Positions 1 through 8,367 of a stretch of 64,000 nucleotides of DNA are shown here, one piece after another. The number at the start of each line of letters is the position of its first letter. The stretch's first letter is position 1. The notes beneath the pieces are model-generated. The model saw nothing but the letters and a program-made list of their open reading frames with translations. It was not told the origin of the DNA and searched no databases. The translations under genes and the position numbers were made by a program. The stretch is from CBDCHC01 sp965217075 (lineage in GTDB: Bacteria > Pseudomonadota > Gammaproteobacteria > PS1 > Pseudothioglobaceae). The stretch lies in assembly GCA_965217075.1 (NCBI GenBank), contig CBDCHC010000008.1:124001-188000 (forward strand). The letters are read 5' to 3'.

Positions 1-623
1 ATTATAAAAATCATCGCTTTCATCATATATCTACAGATGAGGTATACGGCAGTTTAAATACAACTGATTTATTTACTGAAAATACTCCTTATGCTCCGAA
101 TTCTCCATATAGTGCATCTAAAGCATCAAGTGATATGATGGTAAGAAGCTATAATAAAACTTATCAATTAAATACTATTATCACTAATTGTTCTAATAAT
201 TATGGTCCTCAACAGCATAATGAAAAATTAATACCTACAATTATACAAAAAGCACTAAATAATGAAATAATTCCCATTTATGGTGATGGCAAAAATATAC
301 GAGACTGGCTATATGTAACTGATCATTGCACAGGCATAGATTTAGCGTATCATGCGGGTCGAGCTGGAGAAACTTATAATATAGGTGGTAATAATGAAAA
401 AACTAACTTAGAAATTGCAGATAAAATTTGCGAGTTATTAGATGAAAAAATTCCACAACAAAAGTCATACAAAAAACTAATTACCCTGATAGAAGATAGA
501 GCTGGGCATGACAAACGATATGCAGTTGATGCAACAAAAATAAAAAATGAGCTAGGCTGGATAGCAGTTGAAAATTTTAATCATGGTATAATTAAAACTA
601 TTGATTGGTATCTCAACAAATAA
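1..623 (+). CDS. rfbB: dTDP-glucose 4,6-dehydratase (5' end outside window)
   Basis: Converts dTDP-glucose to dTDP-4-keto-6-deoxyglucose, an early step in making dTDP-rhamnose and related sugars for LPS. The frame is open from base 3, so only the C-terminal about 206 residues are present. Visible family marks are HHISTDEVYG, then the short-chain dehydrogenase catalytic pair in YSASKASSD (Tyr and Lys), and then NNYGPQQ, GDGKNIRDWLYV and the C-terminal RAGHDKRYAVD stretch, all in the order expected for RmlB/RfbB. It is followed after 8 bases by a glycosyltransferase, which suggests one transcript for O-antigen synthesis. Family assignment is firm; the exact sugar product in this strain is inferred. 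Confidence 0.93.
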   Translation, partial: YKNHRFHHISTDEVYGSLNTTDLFTENTPYAPNSPYSASKASSDMMVRSYNKTYQLNTIITNCSNNYGPQQHNEKLIPTIIQKALNNEIIPIYGDGKNIRDWLYVTDHCTGIDLAYHAGRAGETYNIGGNNEKTNLEIADKICELLDEKIPQQKSYKKLITLIEDRAGHDKRYAVDATKIKNELGWIAVENFNHGIIKTIDWYLNK

Positions 624-631
624 ACTAATTT

Positions 632-1702
632 ATGAGTAATAAAATTAAGGTAACAGCTATTATATGCCTTAGTCCATATAGTGGTGGTATGGAACTTGAT
701 AGTATAAAACTTACCAAAAAACTAAGCAGTTATACAAAAATTATATTAATAGCAAAAGAAAAAAGTTTTATAGCTGATAAAACAAAAAAAATTTATAGTG
801 ATAAAATTTGCTTAGAAACTATATCTTTTTATAACAACCTTAGTTTTAATATTATTTTTGGTGTAAGAAATATTATCAAAAAATATAATATAAATAATGT
901 AATATTTTTTGGTGCCAGTGAACTTAAATCTCTTTACTTTTCATTTATAAATCTTAACATCAACCTAATAATACGACATGGTAGCGTAAAAAATACTCCT
1001 AAAAAAGACTATATTCATCAACTGCTTTACAGCAAGGTAAATTATCATGTAAGTATCTGTAAATATTTGCTTAAAAATGTTAGAAAAATTATACCATTTA
1101 GTAAAAATACTCAAGAAAAACTAATATATCCTTCGTTTGTATTTACTAAGCCAAAACATATTTCTCAAAAAAAATTAACAATCCTACATATAAGTAGAAT
1201 TGTACAAAAAAAAGGGCACATAGATGCGATAAAAGCTTGTGAAGTATTAATAATAAATAATATAGACTTTAGATTTAATATTGTAGGAGAACTTAACAAA
1301 AAATATAAAAAAGAATTTATGGAATTTTATGATAACTGTAACTATAAAGATAAAATAAATTTAGTAGGTTTTAAAGATAATGTAGCGCCATATATCCAAG
1401 AAGCAGATATATTTTTATTTCCAAGTTATGGTGAAGGATTTGGCAATGTTTTAATAGAAGCAATTATGAATAATATAATTTGTATAACTTATGATAATAC
1501 TACTTTTCCAGAATTTAAAAAATTAGGTTTATATTTTAAAATGGTAGAAACTGGAAATATACAAGGCTTAAAAGATACTCTTTTAAATAGCGTGAATACC
1601 TTAGAAATAGAAAAAGATAAATCATCTAATAACTATATAATAGCAAAAAAATTATTCCCATTAGAACAAGAAATAAATAAATTTTTAGAAATACTTATAT
1701 AA
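632..1702 (+). CDS. glycosyltransferase family 4
   Basis: A GT-B glycosyltransferase of about 356 residues, probably adding a sugar to LPS or O-antigen at the inner membrane. The C-terminal half shows LTILHISRIVQKKGH, the usual start of the GT4 nucleotide-sugar domain, and then a PSYGEGFGNVLIEAI block with the conserved EGFG and Glu that hold the donor phosphate. The N-terminal half begins with an acceptor-domain Gly-rich motif, SPYSGGMELDSIKL. Its stop overlaps the start of the next gene by one base (TAATG), suggesting translational coupling. Donor and acceptor sugars cannot be told from sequence. Confidence 0.85.
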   Translation: MSNKIKVTAIICLSPYSGGMELDSIKLTKKLSSYTKIILIAKEKSFIADKTKKIYSDKICLETISFYNNLSFNIIFGVRNIIKKYNINNVIFFGASELKSLYFSFINLNINLIIRHGSVKNTPKKDYIHQLLYSKVNYHVSICKYLLKNVRKIIPFSKNTQEKLIYPSFVFTKPKHISQKKLTILHISRIVQKKGHIDAIKACEVLIINNIDFRFNIVGELNKKYKKEFMEFYDNCNYKDKINLVGFKDNVAPYIQEADIFLFPSYGEGFGNVLIEAIMNNIICITYDNTTFPEFKKLGLYFKMVETGNIQGLKDTLLNSVNTLEIEKDKSSNNYIIAKKLFPLEQEINKFLEILI

Positions 1703-2949
1703 TGCCATTAACTCTAATTATTAAAAAATTTAAAATAAATATAAACTATTTATTTATGCTGTATGCATTTTGCTTGCCTATATCTAAGGCTGGAGTAAGT
1801 ATATTTGCAGGTTTAATATTATTATATTGGTTATTCAGCAATAACTGGAAATATAAGTGGCTAACATATAAAAATAACTTACTATCTATCACTATTCTGA
1901 TATTTATAGGCTTTAGTGCTTTATCTTTAACATTATTTGGTTATAGTGATTTAAGTTATGCGCTAGACTATATAAGTAAATATTGGCATTTTTTAATAAT
2001 TTTAGTTATTTATTCTCTATTTGATATTAAATATTTAAATAAAGTATTATCTGTATTTCTACTTGGTATGTTTATCAGTGAAATAACATCTTATGGTATA
2101 TTTTTTCAGTGGTGGAATTATAATAATATATCTTCAACAGATCCGGCTCCTTTTATGAATCATACTGATTATAGTGCATATCTTGCTTTTACCAGTATAT
2201 TGCTGCTATTAAATGCTATCTATGAGAAAATTATTTTTAAAAAGCTCTTGTATATAATATTTTTTATCACTGTAACTGCAAATTTATTTATTAATGGCGG
2301 TAGAACTGGACAAGTAATATTTTTAGTCATTATATTTATAAGCTTTATTATGAGTTTTAAAAATAAATTTAAGGCTATTATACTAGCTGCAATAGTACTT
2401 ACCAGTATTTTGATTACCGCCTACATCATTAGCCCAAATTTTACGGCTAGAATGGATTACACAAAACATGAGATAACTAAAATGATATACGATAAAAACT
2501 TTGATGGGGCGTTTGCTCGTAGAGTAGCACTCTGGAAAGTGGGTATTGATAAATTTAGTGATAATATATTTATAGGCAGTGGTATTGGCAATGAAATGCA
2601 GGGTATAAAACAATATGCAAAAAAAAATTCTTTTAATCCAGATAATTTTCCAACTATACCAAATTCTGATCATCATAATACCTTTATTACTATTGCAGTA
2701 CAGCAAGGACTATTAGGGCTTATGATTTTAATAGTAATTTTTTACTCTATTTTTAATTTACATTTTAAAAGCCTTAAAATACAAATATTAAATTATACCT
2801 TTATTACAACGTTTTTTATGTGGTCAATGGGTGGCATAACTTTTCATACTATGGACCCTATGATATTTTTTGCATTTTTTGCTGGTTTATTTAATAAAAT
2901 TGCAAGAGTAGATAGCCTTAATGAGTATTTAAGCCATACGTACAAATAA
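1702..2949 (+). CDS. O-antigen ligase/polymerase family membrane protein
   Basis: A 415-residue integral membrane protein with about ten hydrophobic segments and one large periplasmic loop around residues 245-325, the plan of the Wzy_C/WaaL family. The loop contains RRVALWKVGIDKF, then GSGIGNEMQ and PNSDHHNTFITIAVQQG. The SDHHNTF block matches the conserved periplasmic His region of O-antigen ligases. It either joins O-antigen to lipid A-core or polymerises O-units; ligase and polymerase cannot be separated safely by sequence. It lies in a run of LPS genes. Its 3' end overlaps the converging glycosyltransferase on the other strand by about 30 bases. Confidence 0.78.
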   Translation: MPLTLIIKKFKININYLFMLYAFCLPISKAGVSIFAGLILLYWLFSNNWKYKWLTYKNNLLSITILIFIGFSALSLTLFGYSDLSYALDYISKYWHFLIILVIYSLFDIKYLNKVLSVFLLGMFISEITSYGIFFQWWNYNNISSTDPAPFMNHTDYSAYLAFTSILLLLNAIYEKIIFKKLLYIIFFITVTANLFINGGRTGQVIFLVIIFISFIMSFKNKFKAIILAAIVLTSILITAYIISPNFTARMDYTKHEITKMIYDKNFDGAFARRVALWKVGIDKFSDNIFIGSGIGNEMQGIKQYAKKNSFNPDNFPTIPNSDHHNTFITIAVQQGLLGLMILIVIFYSIFNLHFKSLKIQILNYTFITTFFMWSMGGITFHTMDPMIFFAFFAGLFNKIARVDSLNEYLSHTYK

Positions 2950-3754
2950 ATTTATTTTCTTTTTTATTTTGTAGAAACAATTTTTTTTCATCCTTATAAG
3001 ATATATTGTCTCTAAAATTTCTTGTATGGTGTAGATGAAATTGATTAGCTATATTTTTTGCAGATTTTATTTTTAAACCTAATGCCTCAAATCTCCACTG
3101 CATATCAGTATCATCACCAATTGCAGTTTGCCCATATCCCTCATCATAACCATTAATTGCTATTATGTCTTTTTTAAAACAAGAATAATTACATCCAAGT
3201 AATTGAGTATTAGGTTGTCTATTTTTTAAAAAGATATTATAAAATATACCTTGTGGATTTATATATATACCTGCCTCTGTATGCCGTTCTTTATTATCAA
3301 TGTTTAGTTTAAAAAACAATTTAAAAAAATTATTTTCAATATCAATTGATTTTATGTCTTTATTTCTTAGCATAGTAGAAAATTTTTTACCCAAATTACA
3401 CCTTCTGCCGCTAATTATATAATTGTTTTCTGCTAAAAAATAATGACCCTGTAAAAAAGTACTATACAAAATACAATCACCATCAATAAAAACAAGATAA
3501 TCATAAGAGGAGGCAATAATAGCATTATTAAGTGATCGCATTTTTCTTATACCATTATCATTTTGTGTGGTATGTAGAATATTAAATTTATATTTTTTTC
3601 TTGCATTTATAACACAATTATGCACTATCTCAGATCTGCCATCTTCAGCTACAATTACTTCAAATTTATTATATATTTGATATAATAAAGACTTAAAAAT
3701 TAGTTCAAGTGCTTGTGTGTCTTTGTAAACTGCTATAATTAAACTAATTTGCAT
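2918..3754 (-). CDS. glycosyltransferase family 2
   Basis: GT-A fold glycosyltransferase of 278 residues. The N-terminus, ISLIIAVYKDTQALELIFKS, is typical of GT2. The metal-binding motif is seen in VFIDGDCIL (DGD) and the C-terminal part has NGYDEGYGQTAIGDDTDMQW, as in the galactosyl/glycosyl-transferase C-terminal domain of LPS enzymes. It sits 3 bases downstream of another glycosyltransferase on the same strand, so the two form a small operon opposite to the flanking genes. Substrate unknown. Confidence 0.83.
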   Translation of the reverse strand: MQISLIIAVYKDTQALELIFKSLLYQIYNKFEVIVAEDGRSEIVHNCVINARKKYKFNILHTTQNDNGIRKMRSLNNAIIASSYDYLVFIDGDCILYSTFLQGHYFLAENNYIISGRRCNLGKKFSTMLRNKDIKSIDIENNFFKLFFKLNIDNKERHTEAGIYINPQGIFYNIFLKNRQPNTQLLGCNYSCFKKDIIAINGYDEGYGQTAIGDDTDMQWRFEALGLKIKSAKNIANQFHLHHTRNFRDNISYKDEKKLFLQNKKENKFICTYGLNTH

Positions 3755-3757
3755 TTT

Positions 3758-4843
3758 TTATAAATTCTGTATAACAACAAATAATTTATCATTTTGACGC
3801 TTTAAATCAAACTTATCTTGTGCTTTTTTATAGCCTTTTATAGCTAAATCATTTTTACACCTTGTATTTTTATATAAAAACTCTATCTTTTGTGCTAAAT
3901 CATTCTTAGTATTATTAAACAATAACCCATCAACTCCATCTTCAATTATTTCCAAAGGACCTCCTTTATTTGCAGCAATTATACATATTTTATTTATCAT
4001 AGCCTCAATAACTACAAGTCCAAATGTTTCATTTGTAGTGGCAAGTACATTAACATCAAATAATTGCATATAAGTGTTTACTTGCTTTGTAAAGCCTGTA
4101 AATATTATTTTATCTTGGATTTTTAAAGCAATGGTTTGTTGTTTTAATTGATTTAAATATTTACTGTCCATTGTGTCACCTACAATAAGTGCTTTAATGT
4201 TTAATTTTTCTATTCTTTTTATTGCCTCTATTATTAAATATTGACCTTTAGCATGCTCAATTCTTCCTACTATTCCTATAATAAATTCATCTTTTAGATT
4301 GTATTTATTTTTTAAAATTTTAATTTCTTCTAACTTAATTAAACTTGATTCTACCCCCATATAAATCATAGCTACATTAGGCCTTACATTATCTGGTATA
4401 AATTTTTCAATTTGTTGTTTGACTTGATTGGTAACAGCATGTATTGTATGTATATTTTTATATAACCACTTATGATAAAAATCATTTTTATATCTAGTCA
4501 TATGCATATTTCTAGTTTGAATTATTTTTGGTTTATTCGTGCTTAAAATTTTTGCTAAAACTACAATAAATATATCATTATTCCAATGAAAATGAATAAT
4601 ATTTATATTATTTTTATCTATATATTTAGCTAATTGAAATGCAGAAATAATTAATAATAATTTATTTCTTTTAAGATAGAATTTATCTTTGTAATTTATA
4701 TATTTATCTATTTTTTTACCAGGAGCAATAGCTATTTTTGTAGTAGTTTTTTTTTTAAAATATTTAAAACAATTAACCATAAAAAGTTCTAAACCGCCTA
4801 AATCTGGTGATAGGCAAAATTCAAGAATATTTTTATCTTTCAT
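3758..4843 (-). CDS. glycosyltransferase family 4
   Basis: A 361-residue GT-B glycosyltransferase. Visible marks are LSPDLGGLELFMVN in the acceptor domain, IIGIVGRIEHAKGQYLI at the start of the donor domain, and ATTNETFGLVVIEAM with the conserved E-x7-E pair. A GGPLEIIEDGVDGLLF block follows, as in WaaG/PimB-like enzymes. It is the first gene of a two-gene minus-strand operon and is divergent from the LPS kinase gene across an 81-base AT-rich gap, which must hold both promoters. It likely builds LPS core or O-antigen. Confidence 0.85.
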   Translation of the reverse strand: MKDKNILEFCLSPDLGGLELFMVNCFKYFKKKTTTKIAIAPGKKIDKYINYKDKFYLKRNKLLLIISAFQLAKYIDKNNINIIHFHWNNDIFIVVLAKILSTNKPKIIQTRNMHMTRYKNDFYHKWLYKNIHTIHAVTNQVKQQIEKFIPDNVRPNVAMIYMGVESSLIKLEEIKILKNKYNLKDEFIIGIVGRIEHAKGQYLIIEAIKRIEKLNIKALIVGDTMDSKYLNQLKQQTIALKIQDKIIFTGFTKQVNTYMQLFDVNVLATTNETFGLVVIEAMINKICIIAANKGGPLEIIEDGVDGLLFNNTKNDLAQKIEFLYKNTRCKNDLAIKGYKKAQDKFDLKRQNDKLFVVIQNL

Positions 4844-4924
4844 ATTTCACTTGATTACAAATATAATTGCATTATTTATAGTTAAAATACGTATTTTATA
4901 CTTTATTATATTTACAAGCTAATT

Positions 4925-5668
4925 ATGTATAAATATGACGCTAAAGATGGCTTTAAAAATTTGGTTAAAAATATTAAAAAATACTTTGCCAGTAGCGATG
5001 TAATAATGCATGAAGCAAGAAATAAGCTAAAAATAATTAACTATAATAATACTAAATTAGTAGTTAAGTCGTTTAAAATTCCTAATATAATTAATAGAAT
5101 TATTTATGCTTATATTAGAGATGGTAAAGCAAAAAAATCATTTTTTAATGGTATAAAGCTTACTAAACTTAATGTAGTTACCCCTCAGCCAATTGGATAT
5201 ATAGAATTTTATAAATATGGTTTATTACAAAAATCATTTGCCATTAGTGTATTTCAGCCATATGATTTTTTAATAAGAGAGCCGTTATATAATGATAAAT
5301 TTTTAGCAAGAATAACAATAATTAAATGTTTTGTTAATTTTACTTATCAATTACACCAACAAAATATTTATCATAAAGATTATTCAGCTGGCAATATATT
5401 AGTATTTAAAAATAATAATACTTATAGTTTTAGTGTAGTAGATATAAATAGAATACAATTTAAAAAAATTAATTTATATTTAGCAATGAAAAATTTTAAT
5501 AAATTATGGGCAAATAGCAATACTTTAACTATTATAGCTAAAGAATATGCGAAAATATCTAACTATAATGAAAAGAAGTGCTTAAAAATTATATTAGCAG
5601 AAGATAAAAAATTAAAAACTTTTGTAGAAAATAGAAGAAAATGGAAAAAAAATATTTTAGGTAAATAA
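4925..5668 (+). CDS. lipopolysaccharide (Kdo/heptose) kinase-like protein
   Basis: A 247-residue protein of the RIO/ABC1-like LPS kinase group (KdkA/WaaP/InaA). The catalytic loop is seen as IYHKDYSAGNILVF, fitting the H-x-D-x3-GN pattern (catalytic Asp and metal-binding Asn), followed by VVDINRIQF in the place of the DFG/DxDR motif. Such enzymes phosphorylate inner-core sugars of LPS on the cytosolic face, adding negative charge that stabilises the outer membrane. The next gene starts directly after its stop codon, so they are probably cotranslated. Which core sugar is modified is not visible. Confidence 0.75.
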   Translation: MYKYDAKDGFKNLVKNIKKYFASSDVIMHEARNKLKIINYNNTKLVVKSFKIPNIINRIIYAYIRDGKAKKSFFNGIKLTKLNVVTPQPIGYIEFYKYGLLQKSFAISVFQPYDFLIREPLYNDKFLARITIIKCFVNFTYQLHQQNIYHKDYSAGNILVFKNNNTYSFSVVDINRIQFKKINLYLAMKNFNKLWANSNTLTIIAKEYAKISNYNEKKCLKIILAEDKKLKTFVENRRKWKKNILGK

Positions 5669-6448
5669 ATGAGTATAAAAATATCTGTTGCAATTATTAC
5701 ATATAATGAAGAAAAAAATATAAAAAGATGCATAGACAGTATTAGTATATTTGCCAATGAAATAATTATTGTTGATAGCTTAAGCACTGATAATACATGT
5801 GCTATCGCTAAACAACTTGGTGCAAAAATAATACAACAAAAATTTCTTGGACATATAGCACAAAAACAATTAGCACTAGATAATTGTACTAATGAGTGGA
5901 TTTTAAGTCTTGATGCCGATGAAGAAATATCAACAAAATTACAAAAAAATATTATAGTTTTATTGCAAAATAAATTAAAATTTGATGCTTATAGCATGAA
6001 TAGACTAAGCTTTCATTTGGGTAAATGGATAAAACATGGCGGCTGGTATCCTGATGCTAAAATTAGATTATTTAATAAAAATCAAGCTTATTGGGGTGGT
6101 TATAATCCGCATGATAAAGTTATTATAAATGGCAAGGTAGGGCATATAAATGGTGACTTGTTGCACTATGTTTTTAAAAACTTAAAACATAATGTTGACG
6201 CTAATAATTCATACTCTTCTATCATGGCCTATGATCTACACAAAAAAGGTGTTAAATTTTCATTTTTAAAATTATATTTTAAACCTATTGGTAAATTTTT
6301 AGAAACCTATATATATAAAAGAGGTTTTTTAGATGGTTTGCCTGGCTTTATTATTGCTGTTGGCGCAGCTTATAGTATGTTTTTAAAATTTGCAAAATTA
6401 TTAGAACTTGAAAGCACAAAACATGAATATACTGCTAACAAGACATGA
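5669..6448 (+). CDS. glycosyltransferase family 2, WaaE/KdtX-like
   Basis: A 259-residue GT2 enzyme close in pattern to the LPS core beta-glucosyltransferase WaaE/LgtF. It shows AIITYNEEKNIKRCI, IIIVDSLSTDNT, then LSLDADEEIS with the DxD metal motif, and later GGWYPDAKIRLFNK and a YNPHDKVII block characteristic of this subgroup. It ends with TGA, one of the few host genes here to do so, and overlaps the next gene by 26 bases, so the two are likely translationally coupled. Its role is probably to add glucose to the inner-core heptose. Confidence 0.82.
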   Translation: MSIKISVAIITYNEEKNIKRCIDSISIFANEIIIVDSLSTDNTCAIAKQLGAKIIQQKFLGHIAQKQLALDNCTNEWILSLDADEEISTKLQKNIIVLLQNKLKFDAYSMNRLSFHLGKWIKHGGWYPDAKIRLFNKNQAYWGGYNPHDKVIINGKVGHINGDLLHYVFKNLKHNVDANNSYSSIMAYDLHKKGVKFSFLKLYFKPIGKFLETYIYKRGFLDGLPGFIIAVGAAYSMFLKFAKLLELESTKHEYTANKT

Positions 6449-7340
6449 CAAAATTGGTGATTTTATCACCGCCGTACCTATGGCAAAGGTTTTAAAAGAG
6501 CAATGTAATGCAAAAATTATATTTTTAGTAGCAAAAGTAAATACTGTATTAGCAAAAAAAATTGATTTTATTGATGAAGTAATAACATATAACACCAATG
6601 CTAATACATTAATAACAAAACTCAAGCAAGCTAAAATTGATGTTAGTATTAGTGCTTATATTGATAATTATCTTGGTTTTTGTTTATTATTAGCAAAAAT
6701 CCCATTACGCATAGCACCTGCTACTAAATTTGCACAAATTTTTTTTAATAAAACAGTTAGACAAAGACGCAGCAAGATAGAAAAAACTGAAATAATGTAC
6801 AACCTTGATTTATTACATCAATTTGATAATAATTTAAAACTTAATTTTAATAAACCACTATTAGAATTAACAGCTAAAAAAGATGATTTTATAATAATAC
6901 ATTGTGGCTCTGGTGGTAGCAGTGATGGCAATTTAACTTTAAATGATTATATAAAATTAGCCATTATTGCAGCTAATAAAATAAATGTTGTATTTTCTTT
7001 TGGTCCAAATGATAATAAATTAAAACAATATATAATAAATAATATCAAGTTAAATAAGACAATAACTATAAAAGAAGGTTTTAGTAGTTTATATGATTTT
7101 TGCAACTATATAGCAACATGCAAAGTTTTTATTAGCACCTCAACTGGTCCAATGCATCTAGCTGGACTTACTAATACTACAACGCTATCATTTTTTGGTA
7201 ATAATCTATTTGCCAGTAGTAAAAGATGGGCAACGGTTAGTAACACTAAATGCCAGAACAATTATGAAGTTTCTAAAAATTATAATAAAGATTTCTACAA
7301 TACAATTGAAAATAAATTATTAAGGTTGATTGATGCATAA
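6423..7340 (+). CDS. glycosyltransferase family 9 (heptosyltransferase-like)
   Basis: About 305 residues. The chosen ATG gives MNILLTRHDKIGDFITAVPM, which is the proper N-terminus of ADP-heptose transferases (R-H-D-KIGD); an upstream in-frame TTG is less likely. The C-terminal donor site is seen in FISTSTGPMHLAGL and TLSFFGNN. It probably transfers a heptose to the LPS core. The gene overlaps the preceding WaaE-like gene and its stop overlaps the following ATG, so it lies in a tightly packed core-LPS operon. It is a second heptosyltransferase besides the one at 11666. Confidence 0.83.
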   Translation: MNILLTRHDKIGDFITAVPMAKVLKEQCNAKIIFLVAKVNTVLAKKIDFIDEVITYNTNANTLITKLKQAKIDVSISAYIDNYLGFCLLLAKIPLRIAPATKFAQIFFNKTVRQRRSKIEKTEIMYNLDLLHQFDNNLKLNFNKPLLELTAKKDDFIIIHCGSGGSSDGNLTLNDYIKLAIIAANKINVVFSFGPNDNKLKQYIINNIKLNKTITIKEGFSSLYDFCNYIATCKVFISTSTGPMHLAGLTNTTTLSFFGNNLFASSKRWATVSNTKCQNNYEVSKNYNKDFYNTIENKLLRLIDA

Positions 7341-8367
7341 TTGGGATAAATATTCAGATCAACCGAAAATACTTAATGCAGCAGACAAAAAGAAATTACG
7401 TCAAGGTAAAAAAAATATCAGTCTGAAGGCAATATGGAAATTTATTTATTTATTTATAAAATTTACTATCATAAAAGATAATAGTAAGCAAGTAACTGAT
7501 AACTACTTTTATGGTTTATGTATTAATTTAGATAAAGGATACGAGCAAATTAATTTAATAGCAGAATTGGGTGTTAAATCTCTACAAATTAGAGTTTTTT
7601 TGGCTGATATAATAAATATAGATAATTATGTAAAATTTACTAAATCATTTGGCAGTGATAAGCAGATACTTATTACTATAATTCCTGATAGAGAAAATAT
7701 TACTAATGTCAAATTATTGCAAAAAAACATAACTATTATTTTTAATAAATTTAATGGCATTACTACAGAATTTATGCTAGCTAATGCAGTTAACAGGATT
7801 AAATGGGGGTTTATTAATATCAATGAGTATCTTAATTTCTGTCAACATATCAAACAAATAAAAGATAAAAATTTTTCACATATAAAATTAGTTGGCTCAT
7901 CAATAATTGATTTTGAGTATTTCTATACCACTCAAACACTATTTAATAACTATAAAATATATTTTGATATTGTAGCAAGTTTATTATATGTTGATAGAAG
8001 AGGCTCACCATACAATAAGCAATATGGTATTTTTAATTTAGAAAATAAAATTAATTTTTTATGGACTATTGTTAAAGACTCTAACAAAAGTAGCAATAAA
8101 ATTTATATTACTGAAACTAATTATCCTTTAAAAAATACTAAACCATATACACCAACTAGCGATAAAGAAACTATAAATGAGAAGCTATATACTAAGTATA
8201 TGTTGGAGTATTTTAATATTGCTAAAAAAACAGGTAAAATAAATAAAGTATTTTGGCATCAGTTAATAGCGCCTGGGTATGGTTTAGTTGATAATAGAAA
8301 TTCTAAAATTAAAAAAACTCAAGCATTTTATACTTTTAAATCATTAATAAATAATCATGTTAAATAA
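7333..8367 (+). CDS. TIM-barrel glycoside-hydrolase-like protein in LPS operon
   Basis: A 344-residue soluble protein that I recognise only at fold level. Alternating strand-helix pattern, a first strand with FYGLCINLDKGYEQINLI, a central TEFMLANAVNRIKWGF segment, a late strand ending IYITETNYPL and a terminal FWHQLIAPGYGLVD resemble clan GH-A glycosidases, whose acid/base and nucleophile Glu lie at the ends of strands 4 and 7. The Glu in YITETN would be the nucleophile and the Glu in TTEFM a candidate acid/base. It overlaps both neighbours by a few bases, so it belongs with LPS synthesis. Substrate and activity are unknown. Confidence 0.55.
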   Translation: MHNWDKYSDQPKILNAADKKKLRQGKKNISLKAIWKFIYLFIKFTIIKDNSKQVTDNYFYGLCINLDKGYEQINLIAELGVKSLQIRVFLADIINIDNYVKFTKSFGSDKQILITIIPDRENITNVKLLQKNITIIFNKFNGITTEFMLANAVNRIKWGFININEYLNFCQHIKQIKDKNFSHIKLVGSSIIDFEYFYTTQTLFNNYKIYFDIVASLLYVDRRGSPYNKQYGIFNLENKINFLWTIVKDSNKSSNKIYITETNYPLKNTKPYTPTSDKETINEKLYTKYMLEYFNIAKKTGKINKVFWHQLIAPGYGLVDNRNSKIKKTQAFYTFKSLINNHVK

